NCBI GenBank assembly: GCA_965199005.1
Contig: CBDAQK010000006.1
Location: forward strand, 3,038,001-3,102,000
DNA: 64,000 nt
From: LMUY01 sp965199005
GTDB lineage: Bacteria > Pseudomonadota > Alphaproteobacteria > Acetobacterales > Acetobacteraceae
Reading direction: 5' to 3'
Shown piece by piece: positions 43,170 to 51,613 of this stretch (position 1 is its first letter; every line of letters starts with the position of its first letter). The notes under the pieces were generated by a model. The model did not search any database. It saw only the letters and a program-made list of their open reading frames with translations, and was not told where the DNA came from. The position numbers were made by a program, and so were the translations under genes.

Positions 43170-44493
43170 AGCGATGCCGTCGGTGGAACGCGCGGTGATC
43201 CGCAAGCTGGCGCTCCGGCTGATGCCGTTCGTGACCGTGGGGTATTTCCTGGCCTCGCTGGACCGGGTGAACGTCGGCTTCGCGGCGTTGCAGATGAACC
43301 ACGATATCGGGCTCGGCTCGGCCGCCTTCGGGTTCGGCGCCGGGCTGTTCTTCGTCGCCTACTGCCTGTTCGCCGTGCCCTGCAACATGATGATGGTGCG
43401 GCTCGGGGCGCGGCGCTGGCTTTCCTGCGTGATGGTCGCCTGGGGGCTGATCTCGGCCGCGATGGCGTTCGTCAGCGGGCCATATTCCTTCTACGCGCTG
43501 CGTTTCCTGCTCGGCATCGCCGAGGCGGGCTTCTTCCCCGGCGTGATCTACCTCCTGACGCTCTGGTTCCCGGCGCACCACCGCAGCCGCATGGTGGCGA
43601 TCCTCATGATGGCGCTGCCGGTGTCCAGCGTGCTCGGCTCCCCGGTCTCCGCGTCGCTGTTGCTGACGGATGGCTGGCTCGGGCTGCGGGGCTGGCACTG
43701 GCTGTTCATCATGGAGGGAATACCAGCCACGCTGATGGGCATCGGCTGTGCGCTGGTGCTGCCCCGCTCGATCGCGACCGCCCGTTTCCTGACGGAAGGG
43801 CAGAAGACGTGGCTGGCGGGCGAGGTCGCCGGCTCGGCGCAGGCCGGGACGATCGGCGGGTCGCTCTCGTTCTGGCAGGTTATGGGCAACAAATATGTGC
43901 TGCTGCTGACGCTGATCTACATCGGCGGAACGTCGGTCACCAACGCGCTGGCGCTGTGGCAGCCGCAGATCATCAAGGCCTACAACCTCTCCACCATGCA
44001 GGTGGGCCTGCTGAACTCGGTGCCGTTCGCCATCGCCAGCGTCGCCATGTACTTCTGGGCCTCGCATTCGGACCGGACGGGCGAGCGCACCCTGCACACG
44101 GCATTGCCGCTGGGGTTGGCGACGCTCGGGCTGGTGTGCACGATGCTGGTGCATTCGCTGGCGCCGATGATCGTGGTGCTGTGCGTGGTGATCACGGCGG
44201 CGTCGATGATCAAGGGACCGTTTTGGGCACTGGCGACGGAGATGCTGCCGGCCTCGATCTCCGCTCTGGCCATCGGGCAGATCAACTCGCTGAACAACCT
44301 CGGCGTGTTCGGCGCCACCTACGCGATCGGCGCGATCCGCGAGGCGACGGGCAGCTTCACCTTCGCGATGCTCCCGTTCGTCGCCGTGTGCGGGGTCGCC
44401 GGGCTGGTGGCGCTATGGATCGGCCGCGCGCGGCTCCGCGACGGCTCGACGATGGCCATGGCACGGGGCCAGCGTGTCGGGGCAGTGCGCTAA
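43162..44493 (+). CDS. MFS transporter, anion:cation symporter (ACS) type
   Basis: 443 residues with about 12 membrane helices. ACS-type motifs include LMPFVTVGYFLASLDRVNVG, FFVAYCLFAVPCNMMMVRLG and RFLLGIAEAGFFPGVIYLL. The family imports organic anions such as tartrate, phthalate and hydroxyphenylacetate. The ATG overlaps the hydrolase gene, suggesting uptake of the hydrolase substrate. A repeat hairpin follows the stop. Confidence 0.93.
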   Translation: MSEAMPSVERAVIRKLALRLMPFVTVGYFLASLDRVNVGFAALQMNHDIGLGSAAFGFGAGLFFVAYCLFAVPCNMMMVRLGARRWLSCVMVAWGLISAAMAFVSGPYSFYALRFLLGIAEAGFFPGVIYLLTLWFPAHHRSRMVAILMMALPVSSVLGSPVSASLLLTDGWLGLRGWHWLFIMEGIPATLMGIGCALVLPRSIATARFLTEGQKTWLAGEVAGSAQAGTIGGSLSFWQVMGNKYVLLLTLIYIGGTSVTNALALWQPQIIKAYNLSTMQVGLLNSVPFAIASVAMYFWASHSDRTGERTLHTALPLGLATLGLVCTMLVHSLAPMIVVLCVVITAASMIKGPFWALATEMLPASISALAIGQINSLNNLGVFGATYAIGAIREATGSFTFAMLPFVAVCGVAGLVALWIGRARLRDGSTMAMARGQRVGAVR

Positions 44494-44510
44494 ACCCCGA
44501 GTTAAGAGCT

Positions 44511-44539
44511 CTCTCCCTCTGGGAGAGGGTCGGGTGAGG
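44511..44539. repeat. Intergenic CTCTCCCTC hairpin repeat
   Basis: CTCTCCCTCTGGGAGAGGGT then CGGGTGAGG forms a 7-bp stem (CTCTCCC/GGGAGAG) with a 3-base loop. This sequence is a familiar dispersed intergenic element in many proteobacterial genomes and could act as a weak terminator after the MFS gene. Confidence 0.65.
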
Positions 44540-44601
44540 ACGGTGCTCCGCAATGGAGGCCGGTCGGCTATGTGCCGCAGGGATCGACGGGAGACTGCAC
44601 C

Positions 44602-45243
44602 ATGCTGACCATCCATCACCTTGGGCACTCGCAATCCGAGCGGATCATCTGGCTGTGCGAGGAGCTGGGTGTGCCGTATGCGCTGCAGCATTACGACCGC
44701 GACCCGGTCACCATCCTGTCGCCGCCTGCGCTGCGGGCGCTGCATCCGCTCGGCGCAGCGCCGGTGATTGAGGATGACGGACTCACGTTGGCGGAGTCCG
44801 CTGCGATCACCGAATACATCATCGTCAAACATGGCGGCGGCCGGCTTCGGCTCGGGCCAGACCACCCGGACTTCGCCGCCTATCTCTACTGGTTCCATTT
44901 CTCCAACGGCAACCTCCAGCCGGTCATGGGGCGGATGCTGATGGTGGGACGCGTCGGGCTGGCGGCGGACCATCCGGTGCAGGCGGCGGTGCAGGGTCGG
45001 TTGGACCGGGTCATGGCCTTGGTCGAGGCGCGGCTGGGCGTGGCGCATTACCTGGCCGGGCAGGAGTTCACGGCGGCGGACATCATGAGCGTGTTCTCGC
45101 TCACCACGATGCGGCTGTTCCAGCCGGTGGACCTCCAGCCCTATCCGAACGTCCTGGCCTACCTGCAACGGATCGGGGCACGGCCGGCCTACCGCCGGGC
45201 GATGGCCAAGGGCGATCCGGACCTCGCGCCGATGCTGACCTGA
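44602..45243 (+). CDS. Glutathione S-transferase family protein
   Basis: 213 residues from ATG 44602 (MLTIHHLGHSQSERIIWLCE). The thioredoxin-like domain occupies about 1-80, with the glutathione gamma-Glu site LAESAAITEYI. The all-helical C-terminal domain (about 90-210) carries FTAADIMSVFSLTTMRL, the N-capping box with Asp. The catalytic Ser/Tyr position is in HSQSERI, so the class is probably beta- or theta-like with Ser. It may detoxify electrophiles. Confidence 0.9.
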   Translation: MLTIHHLGHSQSERIIWLCEELGVPYALQHYDRDPVTILSPPALRALHPLGAAPVIEDDGLTLAESAAITEYIIVKHGGGRLRLGPDHPDFAAYLYWFHFSNGNLQPVMGRMLMVGRVGLAADHPVQAAVQGRLDRVMALVEARLGVAHYLAGQEFTAADIMSVFSLTTMRLFQPVDLQPYPNVLAYLQRIGARPAYRRAMAKGDPDLAPMLT

Positions 45244-45253
45244 CGGGCGGGCG

Positions 45254-45553
45254 TCAGTCGCGCTCCAGTTCGACCACGTGCCCCCGGGTCGGCAGGCGGA
45301 CCACCACGCGGTCTGCGCCTGGCAGCCGCTCCAGCAGCGCGCGGGCGACATCCTCGAAGCTGCGGCCTGCGATCGTTTGCTCCAACCGTCCTTCGACGTC
45401 CACCGCCACCGCGGAGACCTCGGCGCGCCAGGCATCCAGGTCGATCTCCGCCCGTGTCCAAACCTCCGCCGTCAGGCTGTGGCCATGCAACACGCCGTCC
45501 AAGCCCAGGTGGGCGATCTCCAGCGGGACCGTGGCGGCGCGGCGGAACGTCAC
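45254..45553 (-). CDS. Short QueD-like protein (6-carboxytetrahydropterin synthase family)
   Basis: 99 residues from GTG 45553, which overlaps the queE stop (GTGA). Zinc-type histidines appear in EIAHLGLDGVLHGHSLTAEV, and the later SFEDVARALLERLP block resembles the QueD helix. Normal QueD is about 120 residues and has a catalytic Cys in a loop before HGH; here that loop is shortened and holds no Cys. Coupling to queE supports a preQ0/queuosine role, but the missing residue raises the question of whether it does the standard reaction. Family call moderate. Confidence 0.68.
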   Translation of the reverse strand: MTFRRAATVPLEIAHLGLDGVLHGHSLTAEVWTRAEIDLDAWRAEVSAVAVDVEGRLEQTIAGRSFEDVARALLERLPGADRVVVRLPTRGHVVELERD

Positions 45554-46167
45554 GGGATGTTCCACGCCTTGTGCGCCTGGATGTTCAGCCGCCAGTGCGG
45601 ATGCGCCATGCAGTAGGCGGAAGCCGCGGCCGTGTTCGCGGCCAGGTCGGCGCCGTCCATCGGTGACAGCCAGCGTTCCCGTGCCGAGAACCCGGCGAAC
45701 CGGTCCGGCTCCGCCTCGGCTTGCGGGTAGACCAGCTTCAACTCGTCCGCCTGGTGCAACACCAGCGCCGCACCGGCCTTCGGGCTTACGCAGAGCCAGT
45801 CGACCGGGCCCGGCAAAGCCTGCGTGCCGTTGGTCTCGACGGCGATCCAGAACCCGGCCTGCCGCAGGGCGGTCAGCAGGGCCGCGTCCACTTGCAGCAG
45901 CGGTTCCCCGCCCGTCAGCACCAAGCGCCGGCCGGGTTGTCCGGCCGGCCACCGCGATGCGATGGCGGCCGTCAACGCCGCGGCGGACGGGTATTTCTCG
46001 CCGCCCACGAACGCCGTGTCGCAGAAGCGGCACACCGCCGCCGCACGGTCCTGCTCCCGGCCGGACCAGAGGTTGCAGCCGGCGAACCGGACGAACACGC
46101 AGGTCCGCCCGAGATTGGCCCCCTCGCCCTGCTGGGTGAGGAATATCTCATGGACGGTGTACGTCAT
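45550..46167 (-). CDS. queE: 7-carboxy-7-deazaguanine synthase (radical SAM)
   Basis: 205 residues from ATG 46167 (MTYTVHEIFLTQQGEGANLG). A radical-SAM enzyme that contracts the pterin ring to make CDG in queuosine synthesis. The Fe-S cysteines are in RFAGCNLW and VCRFCDT, with a 14-residue insert between the first and second Cys as in a known QueE subgroup. SAM-binding LTGGEPLLQVDAALL and the C-terminal INIQAHKAWN-like LNIQAHKAWNIP complete the signature. Forms a two-gene unit with the QueD-like gene. Confidence 0.94.
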   Translation of the reverse strand: MTYTVHEIFLTQQGEGANLGRTCVFVRFAGCNLWSGREQDRAAAVCRFCDTAFVGGEKYPSAAALTAAIASRWPAGQPGRRLVLTGGEPLLQVDAALLTALRQAGFWIAVETNGTQALPGPVDWLCVSPKAGAALVLHQADELKLVYPQAEAEPDRFAGFSARERWLSPMDGADLAANTAAASAYCMAHPHWRLNIQAHKAWNIP

Positions 46168-46313
46168 GCCGTCGCCTCCGATCGCAGCGCGGTGTTCTAC
46201 GGCCGGCGGCGGTTTCCCGCCAGCATAGGTCACGCTTGATTGAGCCGGCCGGTATCTGGCGCTAGGTGGCACCGCGGAACGAACCCTCGCGGGCCGCCGG
46301 TGTTCGGCTGGCT

Positions 46314-46826
46314 ATGCAAGGTGCTGAACGCGTGAACGACGAGTTCGAGGTCGGCTTCGACGAGCCGTTCGAACGGCGATGGTACCGCCTCGAACTCGCG
46401 GGTCGGACGCTCATCCTCGTCTTCGTCCTGTGTGGCCTTGCCGGGCTGCTCGGCCGCGGGCCGTTCAGCCACCGCCGGGTCGAAGTCCCAGCGGCAGGGA
46501 TGTCCGTGGATTTCGAGCCCGTCGCCCGCGCTCAGACGCCGACGCAGGTCACGTTCCACCTCGCGGGCTCACCTGGCTCTGGCGAGACCTCGATCTTCAT
46601 CGACACCAAACTGATTGAGCCGATGGGTCTTCAGCGGGTGCAGCCGGAGCCGGTTCACCAGCAGGCGGTGGATGGCGGGATCATGCTGCAGTTCGCCCTG
46701 CCGCCCGGCGCCGGGGACGCGATGGTGCGGCTGATCCTGCAGCCGTCGCAATGGGGTTTCCAGACCCTCCTGGCCAAGCGTGGGGATGCCGCGCCGCTGG
46801 TCTGGCACCAGATGGTGCTGCCATGA
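46314..46826 (+). CDS. Single-pass membrane protein of unknown function
   Basis: About 170 residues from ATG 46314 (an upstream start at 46266 is open). A short acidic N-terminus, one membrane helix (LILVFVLCGLAGLLG) and an outer domain with beta-rich composition (VTFHLAGSPGSGETSIFIDT, IMLQFALPPGAGDAMVRLIL). I do not recognise the family. Its stop overlaps the ATG of the YetF-like gene (ATGA), so the two are probably partners in the membrane. Confidence 0.75.
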   Translation: MQGAERVNDEFEVGFDEPFERRWYRLELAGRTLILVFVLCGLAGLLGRGPFSHRRVEVPAAGMSVDFEPVARAQTPTQVTFHLAGSPGSGETSIFIDTKLIEPMGLQRVQPEPVHQQAVDGGIMLQFALPPGAGDAMVRLILQPSQWGFQTLLAKRGDAAPLVWHQMVLP

Positions 46827-47266
46827 GCATCATCCTGCGGGCAGCGGTGGCGTATTTCATCCTGCTGTTCGCGCTGCGGCTGATCGGCCGCAGGACCGCG
46901 AGCATGATGTCGCCGATCGACTTGATCGTGCTGTTCCTCTATGCCGGCGCGACGATCACGGCCGTGCTCGGCGACGACCACTCGATGACGGGCGCGCTCA
47001 GCGCGGTGGGCACCATCGGGCTGATGCACCTGGTCGTATCCTGGTTGAAGCGGCGGTCGGACACCGTGGGCCGCGTGGTCGACGGCACGCCGGTGGTGAT
47101 CTACGAGCAAGGCGCCTGGCAGGAGGATCGCATGCGACGGCTGCGCATCCTGGAGAGCGACGTGATGGCGGCGGCGCGGCAGAGCGGACTGATGCGGCTT
47201 GAGCAAGTGCGCTACGCCGTCGTCGAACGCGACGGCAAGGTCTCCATCGTTCCGGAGGAGGCGTAG
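46823..47266 (+). CDS. YetF/DUF421-like membrane protein
   Basis: 147 residues. Three hydrophobic helices at the N-terminus (AVAYFILLFALRLIGRR, DLIVLFLYAGATITAVL) with the DUF421 hallmark GRRTASMMSPIDLIVLFLYA. A cytoplasmic domain follows (VVDGTPVVIYEQGAWQEDRM, LRILESDVMAAARQSGL). DUF421 proteins are widespread with poorly known function (the B. subtilis homologue is YetF). It is translationally coupled to the single-pass protein before it. Confidence 0.88.
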   Translation: MSIILRAAVAYFILLFALRLIGRRTASMMSPIDLIVLFLYAGATITAVLGDDHSMTGALSAVGTIGLMHLVVSWLKRRSDTVGRVVDGTPVVIYEQGAWQEDRMRRLRILESDVMAAARQSGLMRLEQVRYAVVERDGKVSIVPEEA

Positions 47267-47281
47267 CGCCGAAAGCGGCGG

Positions 47282-48577
47282 ATGGGGTCGATCGGGATGA
47301 AGTCAGAACCCTACGATGTCCTGGTCGTCGGCGGGGGCGCCGCCGGCGTGGGGGCTGCCGTCGGGGCGGCCGCGGCTGGCGCGCGCGTAGGCCTGATCGA
47401 GGCGGCCGGCTGCCTCGGCGGCGCCGGCACGATGCGCAACGTGCTGACCTATTGCGGGCTCTACACGCTGGGCGAGCAGCCGCGGCAGGCCGTGGCCGGC
47501 GTCGCCGATGCGGTGATGGGCAAGCTCCGCCGCTGGGGCGCGGTGACGCCGCCGCTGCGGCACCGCGGCGTCTTCGTCGTGTTCGATCCCGAAGGCGCCA
47601 AGCGGGCGTTGGATGAGGTCTGCCGCGAAGCTGGTGTCGACGTGCTGCTGCACGCCTTCGTGTCCGGTGCGGACCGGGTGGCGGATCGGGTGGGCAGCCT
47701 GTGCTACGCCGACCATTCCGGCCCGCACACGGTGGCCGCACGCGCCTTCGTCGACGCCAGCGGCGAGTGCGACCTGGCGGCGTTCGCCGGAGCCTCCACC
47801 CGCTACGGCAACGACGGTGCGGTCAACCTCGGCACGCTTGGCACCCGGTTCGGCGGCGTCGCGCGGGATGCCGAGGTATCCGCCGCCGCCGTCACGGAGG
47901 CGATCCAGGCCGCCAAGGCGCGCGGGGCCGCCTCGCTGACCAAGGAGAAGAGCGTGGTGGCCCGGCTGCCGCTGTCGGGCGACGTGGTCGCCTACCTGGC
48001 GAGCGTGGACTACGACCCGCGCGACGGGCGGAGCATGAGCCTGGCGGAAATGGACGGGCGGCAGCAGGCCTGGGCCTACCTGGACATCCTGCGCACGCTG
48101 CCCGGTTGGCAGCACGCCTATCTCGCCTCCACCGGGCCCGATTTCGGCACCCGGGAGAGCCGGCACCTCGACAGCCTCGGGCAACTCACCTGGCAGCACG
48201 TGGCGGAGGGACGGCGCTGCGACGACTGCGTGGCACTCGGCAGCTGGGGCGTGGAATGGCACGACCGCACCACGTTCGAGAGCAGCTTCGTCTACCCGCC
48301 GGATGGCGGCACGTACGACATCCCGCTCAGCTGCCTGCACAGCGTCGACACGGCCAACCTGTTCGCCGCCGGGCGCACCGCGGACGCGGACCGGCAGGCC
48401 GGCGCGTCGCTGCGGGTCATGGGCACCGCCTTCGCCACCGGCCAGGCGGCCGGCGTGGCGGCCGCCTGCCACGCCGATCGCGGGCATGCCGACGCGGCCG
48501 CGGTGCGCCGCACCCTGGTCGAGCAGGGCGCGCTCATCGACGCGGCGCAGCTGCCTCCGCCGGTGTCGATGGGGTGA
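47282..48577 (+). CDS. FAD-dependent oxidoreductase
   Basis: 431 residues. A Rossmann FAD motif at about residue 12 (YDVLVVGGGAAGVGAAVGAA) and the GG-loop EAAGCLGGAGTMRNVLTYC. Middle motif AFVDASGECDLAAFAGAS, and a C-terminal FAD contact region (NLFAAGRTADADRQAGASLR, VMGTAFATGQAAGVAA) of the FAD_oxidored/xanthan-lyase-like group. Substrate unknown. ATG 47282 or 47297 are both usable. It follows the YetF-like gene by 15 bases. Confidence 0.87.
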   Translation: MGSIGMKSEPYDVLVVGGGAAGVGAAVGAAAAGARVGLIEAAGCLGGAGTMRNVLTYCGLYTLGEQPRQAVAGVADAVMGKLRRWGAVTPPLRHRGVFVVFDPEGAKRALDEVCREAGVDVLLHAFVSGADRVADRVGSLCYADHSGPHTVAARAFVDASGECDLAAFAGASTRYGNDGAVNLGTLGTRFGGVARDAEVSAAAVTEAIQAAKARGAASLTKEKSVVARLPLSGDVVAYLASVDYDPRDGRSMSLAEMDGRQQAWAYLDILRTLPGWQHAYLASTGPDFGTRESRHLDSLGQLTWQHVAEGRRCDDCVALGSWGVEWHDRTTFESSFVYPPDGGTYDIPLSCLHSVDTANLFAAGRTADADRQAGASLRVMGTAFATGQAAGVAAACHADRGHADAAAVRRTLVEQGALIDAAQLPPPVSMG

Positions 48578-48665
48578 GCCGCCCCGCCGCCGGACCTGGC
48601 GGTGCCCGATGAACCATGCCGGGCCACGCCCGTTGCTGCCGCACGCCCGGGAGCACCAGCACACC

Positions 48666-49331
48666 ATGATCACCGCCGCCATTTTCGACGTCGACGGCAC
48701 CCTGGTCGACTCCGTCGACCTGCATGCGCGCGCGTGGCAGGACGCGTTCGCCGATTTCGGCTACCAGCACGACCTCGCCGCCATCCGCGAACAGATCGGC
48801 AAGGGCGGCGACCAACTGCTCCCGGTGTTCCTGACGCCGGAGCAGATGGCGGCCGAGGGCACGGCGCTGGAGGAGCATCGGGGCAAGCTGTTCAAGGCGC
48901 GCTACCTTCAACAGGTGCAAGCCTTCCCCAAGGTCCCGGCGTTGTTCGAGCGGCTGCGCGCGGCCGGCATCCGGGCCGCACTGGCCACGTCGGCCAAGGT
49001 GGATGAGCTGGAGGTATACGAGCGGATCGCCGGGGTGGAGGCGCTGGTGGACGAGAGGGCAACGAGCGAGGACGCCGAGCGGTCCAAGCCGCACCCCGAC
49101 ATCTTCGCCGCGGCCATGCAGCGGCTGGGCGACCCGGCGGCCGGCACGGTGCTGGCGATCGGCGACAGTCCATACGACGCGCAGGCGGCGGGCAAGCTGG
49201 GCATCCGCACGATCGGGCTGCTGGGCGGCGGGTTTGCCGAGGCCAGCTTGCGCGAGGCGGGCTGCGTGGCGATCTATCGCGACCCGGCGGACCTGCTGGC
49301 GCGGTTCGACAGCTCGCCCTTGGCCGGCTAG
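48666..49331 (+). CDS. HAD-superfamily phosphatase, Gph/YqaB-like
   Basis: 221 residues from ATG 48666. Motif I AIFDVDGTLVDS (nucleophile Asp), helical cap (AWQDAFADFGYQHDLAAIRE), motif II LATSAKVDE, motif III SKPHPDIF (Lys), motif IV VLAIGDSPYDAQAA (Asp). Such enzymes act on phosphoglycolate or sugar phosphates. A longer N-terminus from 48609 is open but adds a non-conserved segment. A hairpin follows the stop. Confidence 0.92.
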   Translation: MITAAIFDVDGTLVDSVDLHARAWQDAFADFGYQHDLAAIREQIGKGGDQLLPVFLTPEQMAAEGTALEEHRGKLFKARYLQQVQAFPKVPALFERLRAAGIRAALATSAKVDELEVYERIAGVEALVDERATSEDAERSKPHPDIFAAAMQRLGDPAAGTVLAIGDSPYDAQAAGKLGIRTIGLLGGGFAEASLREAGCVAIYRDPADLLARFDSSPLAG

Positions 49332-49439
49332 CCCAAGGCCGCCGGCAGCAGCGTCACCGTGCCCGTGGACAGCACCGTCGAGGCCAGGATGGTGGCGGAG
49401 GTGACCGCTGCCTCCAGCCATGCAGCTCCGCCAACAGGA

Positions 49440-49480
49440 AGGGCCGGTCAACCGCGCCTTGACGCGGTCGTCCCGGCCCT
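49440..49480. terminator. Hairpin between HAD and chemoreceptor genes
   Basis: GGGCCGG (49441-49447) pairs with CCGGCCC (49473-49479), and an inner stem ACCGCG/CGCGGT (49451-49456 with 49463-49468) extends it. It lies between two convergent genes and overlaps the first base of the chemoreceptor stop. No U-tract, so a candidate bidirectional terminator of uncertain strength. Confidence 0.55.
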
Positions 49481-51399
49481 CAGAACTCGTCCCAGCCCTC
49501 TTCCTTGGGAAGGGGCTTGCGGCTGGCGTTGCCCGCGACGACACGGAGGGTCCGGGTGGCCGCCGGACGGGCCGGCTTGGCTTGCGGCGCGGTGCGGCCG
49601 GGCGCCTTGGCACCTGCGGACGAAGCGCCGCCGACATCGAACCGGGTCGTCAAGCCCTCCAACGTCGAGGCATCCTGGGCCAGGCTGTGGCTGGCCGCAG
49701 TCGACTGCTCCACCATGGCGGCGTTCTGCTGGGTGACTTGGTCCATCTGGTTCACGGCGGTGTTGACCTGGGCCAGGCCGGAGGCCTGCTCCTGCGCGCT
49801 CGCCGCGATCTCGTTCACCGCGTCGTTGATCTGCCTCACCTGGGCGAGGATGCGGCCGAGCGCGGTGCCGGTCTCGCTTACCAGCGTCACGCCGCGGCTG
49901 ACATGGGAGGAGCTGGCGCCGATCAACGCTTTGATCTCCTTGGCGGCCTCGGCGCTGCGCTGCGCCAGGGCGCGCACCTCGCTGGCCACCACGGCGAAGC
50001 CGCGCCCGGCATCGCCGGCCCGGGCCGCCTCCACGCCGGCATTCAGCGCCAGCAGGTTGGTTTGGAACGCGATCTCGTCGATGACCCCGATGATCTGGCT
50101 GATCTCGCGCGCCGACTTGTCGATCGCGCCCATGGCGGCGACAGCCTCGCGCACCACCGTCTCGCTGTGCTCGGCCTCGTCCTTGGCGGCGATGACCACG
50201 GCCTGGGTGGCGTGGGCGCCGTCGGCCGTCTTGCGCACCGTCGCGGTGATCTCGTCCAGCGCCGCCGCCGTCTCCTCCAGGCTGGCCGCCTGCTGCTCCG
50301 TCCGGCGGGACAGGTCGTCCGCCGCCTGGCTGATCTCCCCGGTGCCGGAACGGATCGCCCCCGCATTGCCGACGATGGTGCCGACCACGCCCCGCAGCTC
50401 CGCGACGGCGGCGTTGAAGTCGGTGCGCAGCCGTTCGTAGTCCGGGGCGAAGGCTTCGGTGATGTCGCAGGTCAGGTCGCCGGCGGACAGCCGCCCCAGC
50501 GCCTGCGCCAGGCTGCCCATCACCGCCGCCTGCTGCGCCGCCGCCTCCTGCCGGGTGGCGTCGCTGCGGGCACGCTCCTCCGCGGCTGTCCGACGGTGCG
50601 CCGCGCTCTCGTCCTCCAGCCGCTTCTTGTCGATGGCGGCGTCCTTGAAGACCTGCACGGCGCGGCCGACATCGCCCACTTCGTCGCGCTGGTCCAGCGC
50701 CGGCACGGTCACGCTGGTGTCGCCCCTGGCGAGCTTGCCCATCACCGCCACCATGGCGCCGACCGGCCGCGTGATGGACCGTGTCACCAGGACCGCCGCC
50801 ACGATGGACAGCAGCATCGCCGTCACGGTGCCGATCGCCAAGGCCCACGCCAGCCGCGAGATGGCCGACCGCTCGTCCTCGTCCTCCTGGTGCGACCATG
50901 CCGTGAGCACCTTGATCGCTGCCAGGTTCGTCTTCAGCACGTCCGCTGTCAGCGTGTTGGTCTTGAACAGCTCGGCGACCTTGGCGGTGGAGCCCTCCTC
51001 CATAAGGGCGATCGCCTTGGCCACGTACTCGTCATTCCAACGGATCGCGTTCTTCAAGGCGGCGTCGACGCTGGCCGCCGCATCCGGCACGTCGTCCGGT
51101 ATCTTCTTGCGCGCGTCCTCCAGCAAGCTGCGGACCAGGCCGACGGCGGTTCGCGTCGCGTTGATGTAGGCCCGGTCGCCCGTGACGGCGAAAGCGAGGA
51201 TGCTGCGGTTGGTGATGGCCCCCTCCGTGCCGACCTGGTTCGCGAGGTCCTGGGCGTCGCTGGAGTCGCTGTTGCGCTGGGATGCGACGGACAACTCCCG
51301 CAGGGTGGTGCCGCAAATGCCGGCCATGACAAGCATGGCGAGGATGACGGCGGTGAAGCCGATTCCAAGCTTCCACGAAATCCGCGTGTTCGACAGCAT
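49480..51399 (-). CDS. Methyl-accepting chemotaxis protein
   Basis: 639 residues from ATG 51399. TM1 at about 10-32, periplasmic four-helix-type sensor at about 35-180, TM2 at about 183-206, then HAMP (RSITRPVGAMVAVMGKLARG). The signalling hairpin tip is IGVIDEIAFQTNLLALNAGV near residue 450. The last residues GWDEF fit the xWxxF tether that docks CheR/CheB in some receptors. No che genes are in the window, so it is an orphan receptor feeding a distant array. The ligand is unknown; it faces away from the dipeptide-type importer that starts about 215 bases off. Confidence 0.95.
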   Translation of the reverse strand: MLSNTRISWKLGIGFTAVILAMLVMAGICGTTLRELSVASQRNSDSSDAQDLANQVGTEGAITNRSILAFAVTGDRAYINATRTAVGLVRSLLEDARKKIPDDVPDAAASVDAALKNAIRWNDEYVAKAIALMEEGSTAKVAELFKTNTLTADVLKTNLAAIKVLTAWSHQEDEDERSAISRLAWALAIGTVTAMLLSIVAAVLVTRSITRPVGAMVAVMGKLARGDTSVTVPALDQRDEVGDVGRAVQVFKDAAIDKKRLEDESAAHRRTAAEERARSDATRQEAAAQQAAVMGSLAQALGRLSAGDLTCDITEAFAPDYERLRTDFNAAVAELRGVVGTIVGNAGAIRSGTGEISQAADDLSRRTEQQAASLEETAAALDEITATVRKTADGAHATQAVVIAAKDEAEHSETVVREAVAAMGAIDKSAREISQIIGVIDEIAFQTNLLALNAGVEAARAGDAGRGFAVVASEVRALAQRSAEAAKEIKALIGASSSHVSRGVTLVSETGTALGRILAQVRQINDAVNEIAASAQEQASGLAQVNTAVNQMDQVTQQNAAMVEQSTAASHSLAQDASTLEGLTTRFDVGGASSAGAKAPGRTAPQAKPARPAATRTLRVVAGNASRKPLPKEEGWDEF

Positions 51400-51613
51400 A
51401 GGCCCGCTCCGCTTTCTCCCGTCCAGAGTAGGGCAGCCGGCGTAAACAAAACCTAATGGCGCTCGGATCGTCGAAAGGGAGCAGCGCGGGCTGGCGCCTC
51501 CAAGGCGCATGGGTGGCATGGTGCTTGCTTCCACTTGGCAGGGGGCGTGGACCGCATTACGCCCAGTCAGACATCCCCACCGGCGGGGCCAGCCGGACCA
51601 GGAGATCACCATC

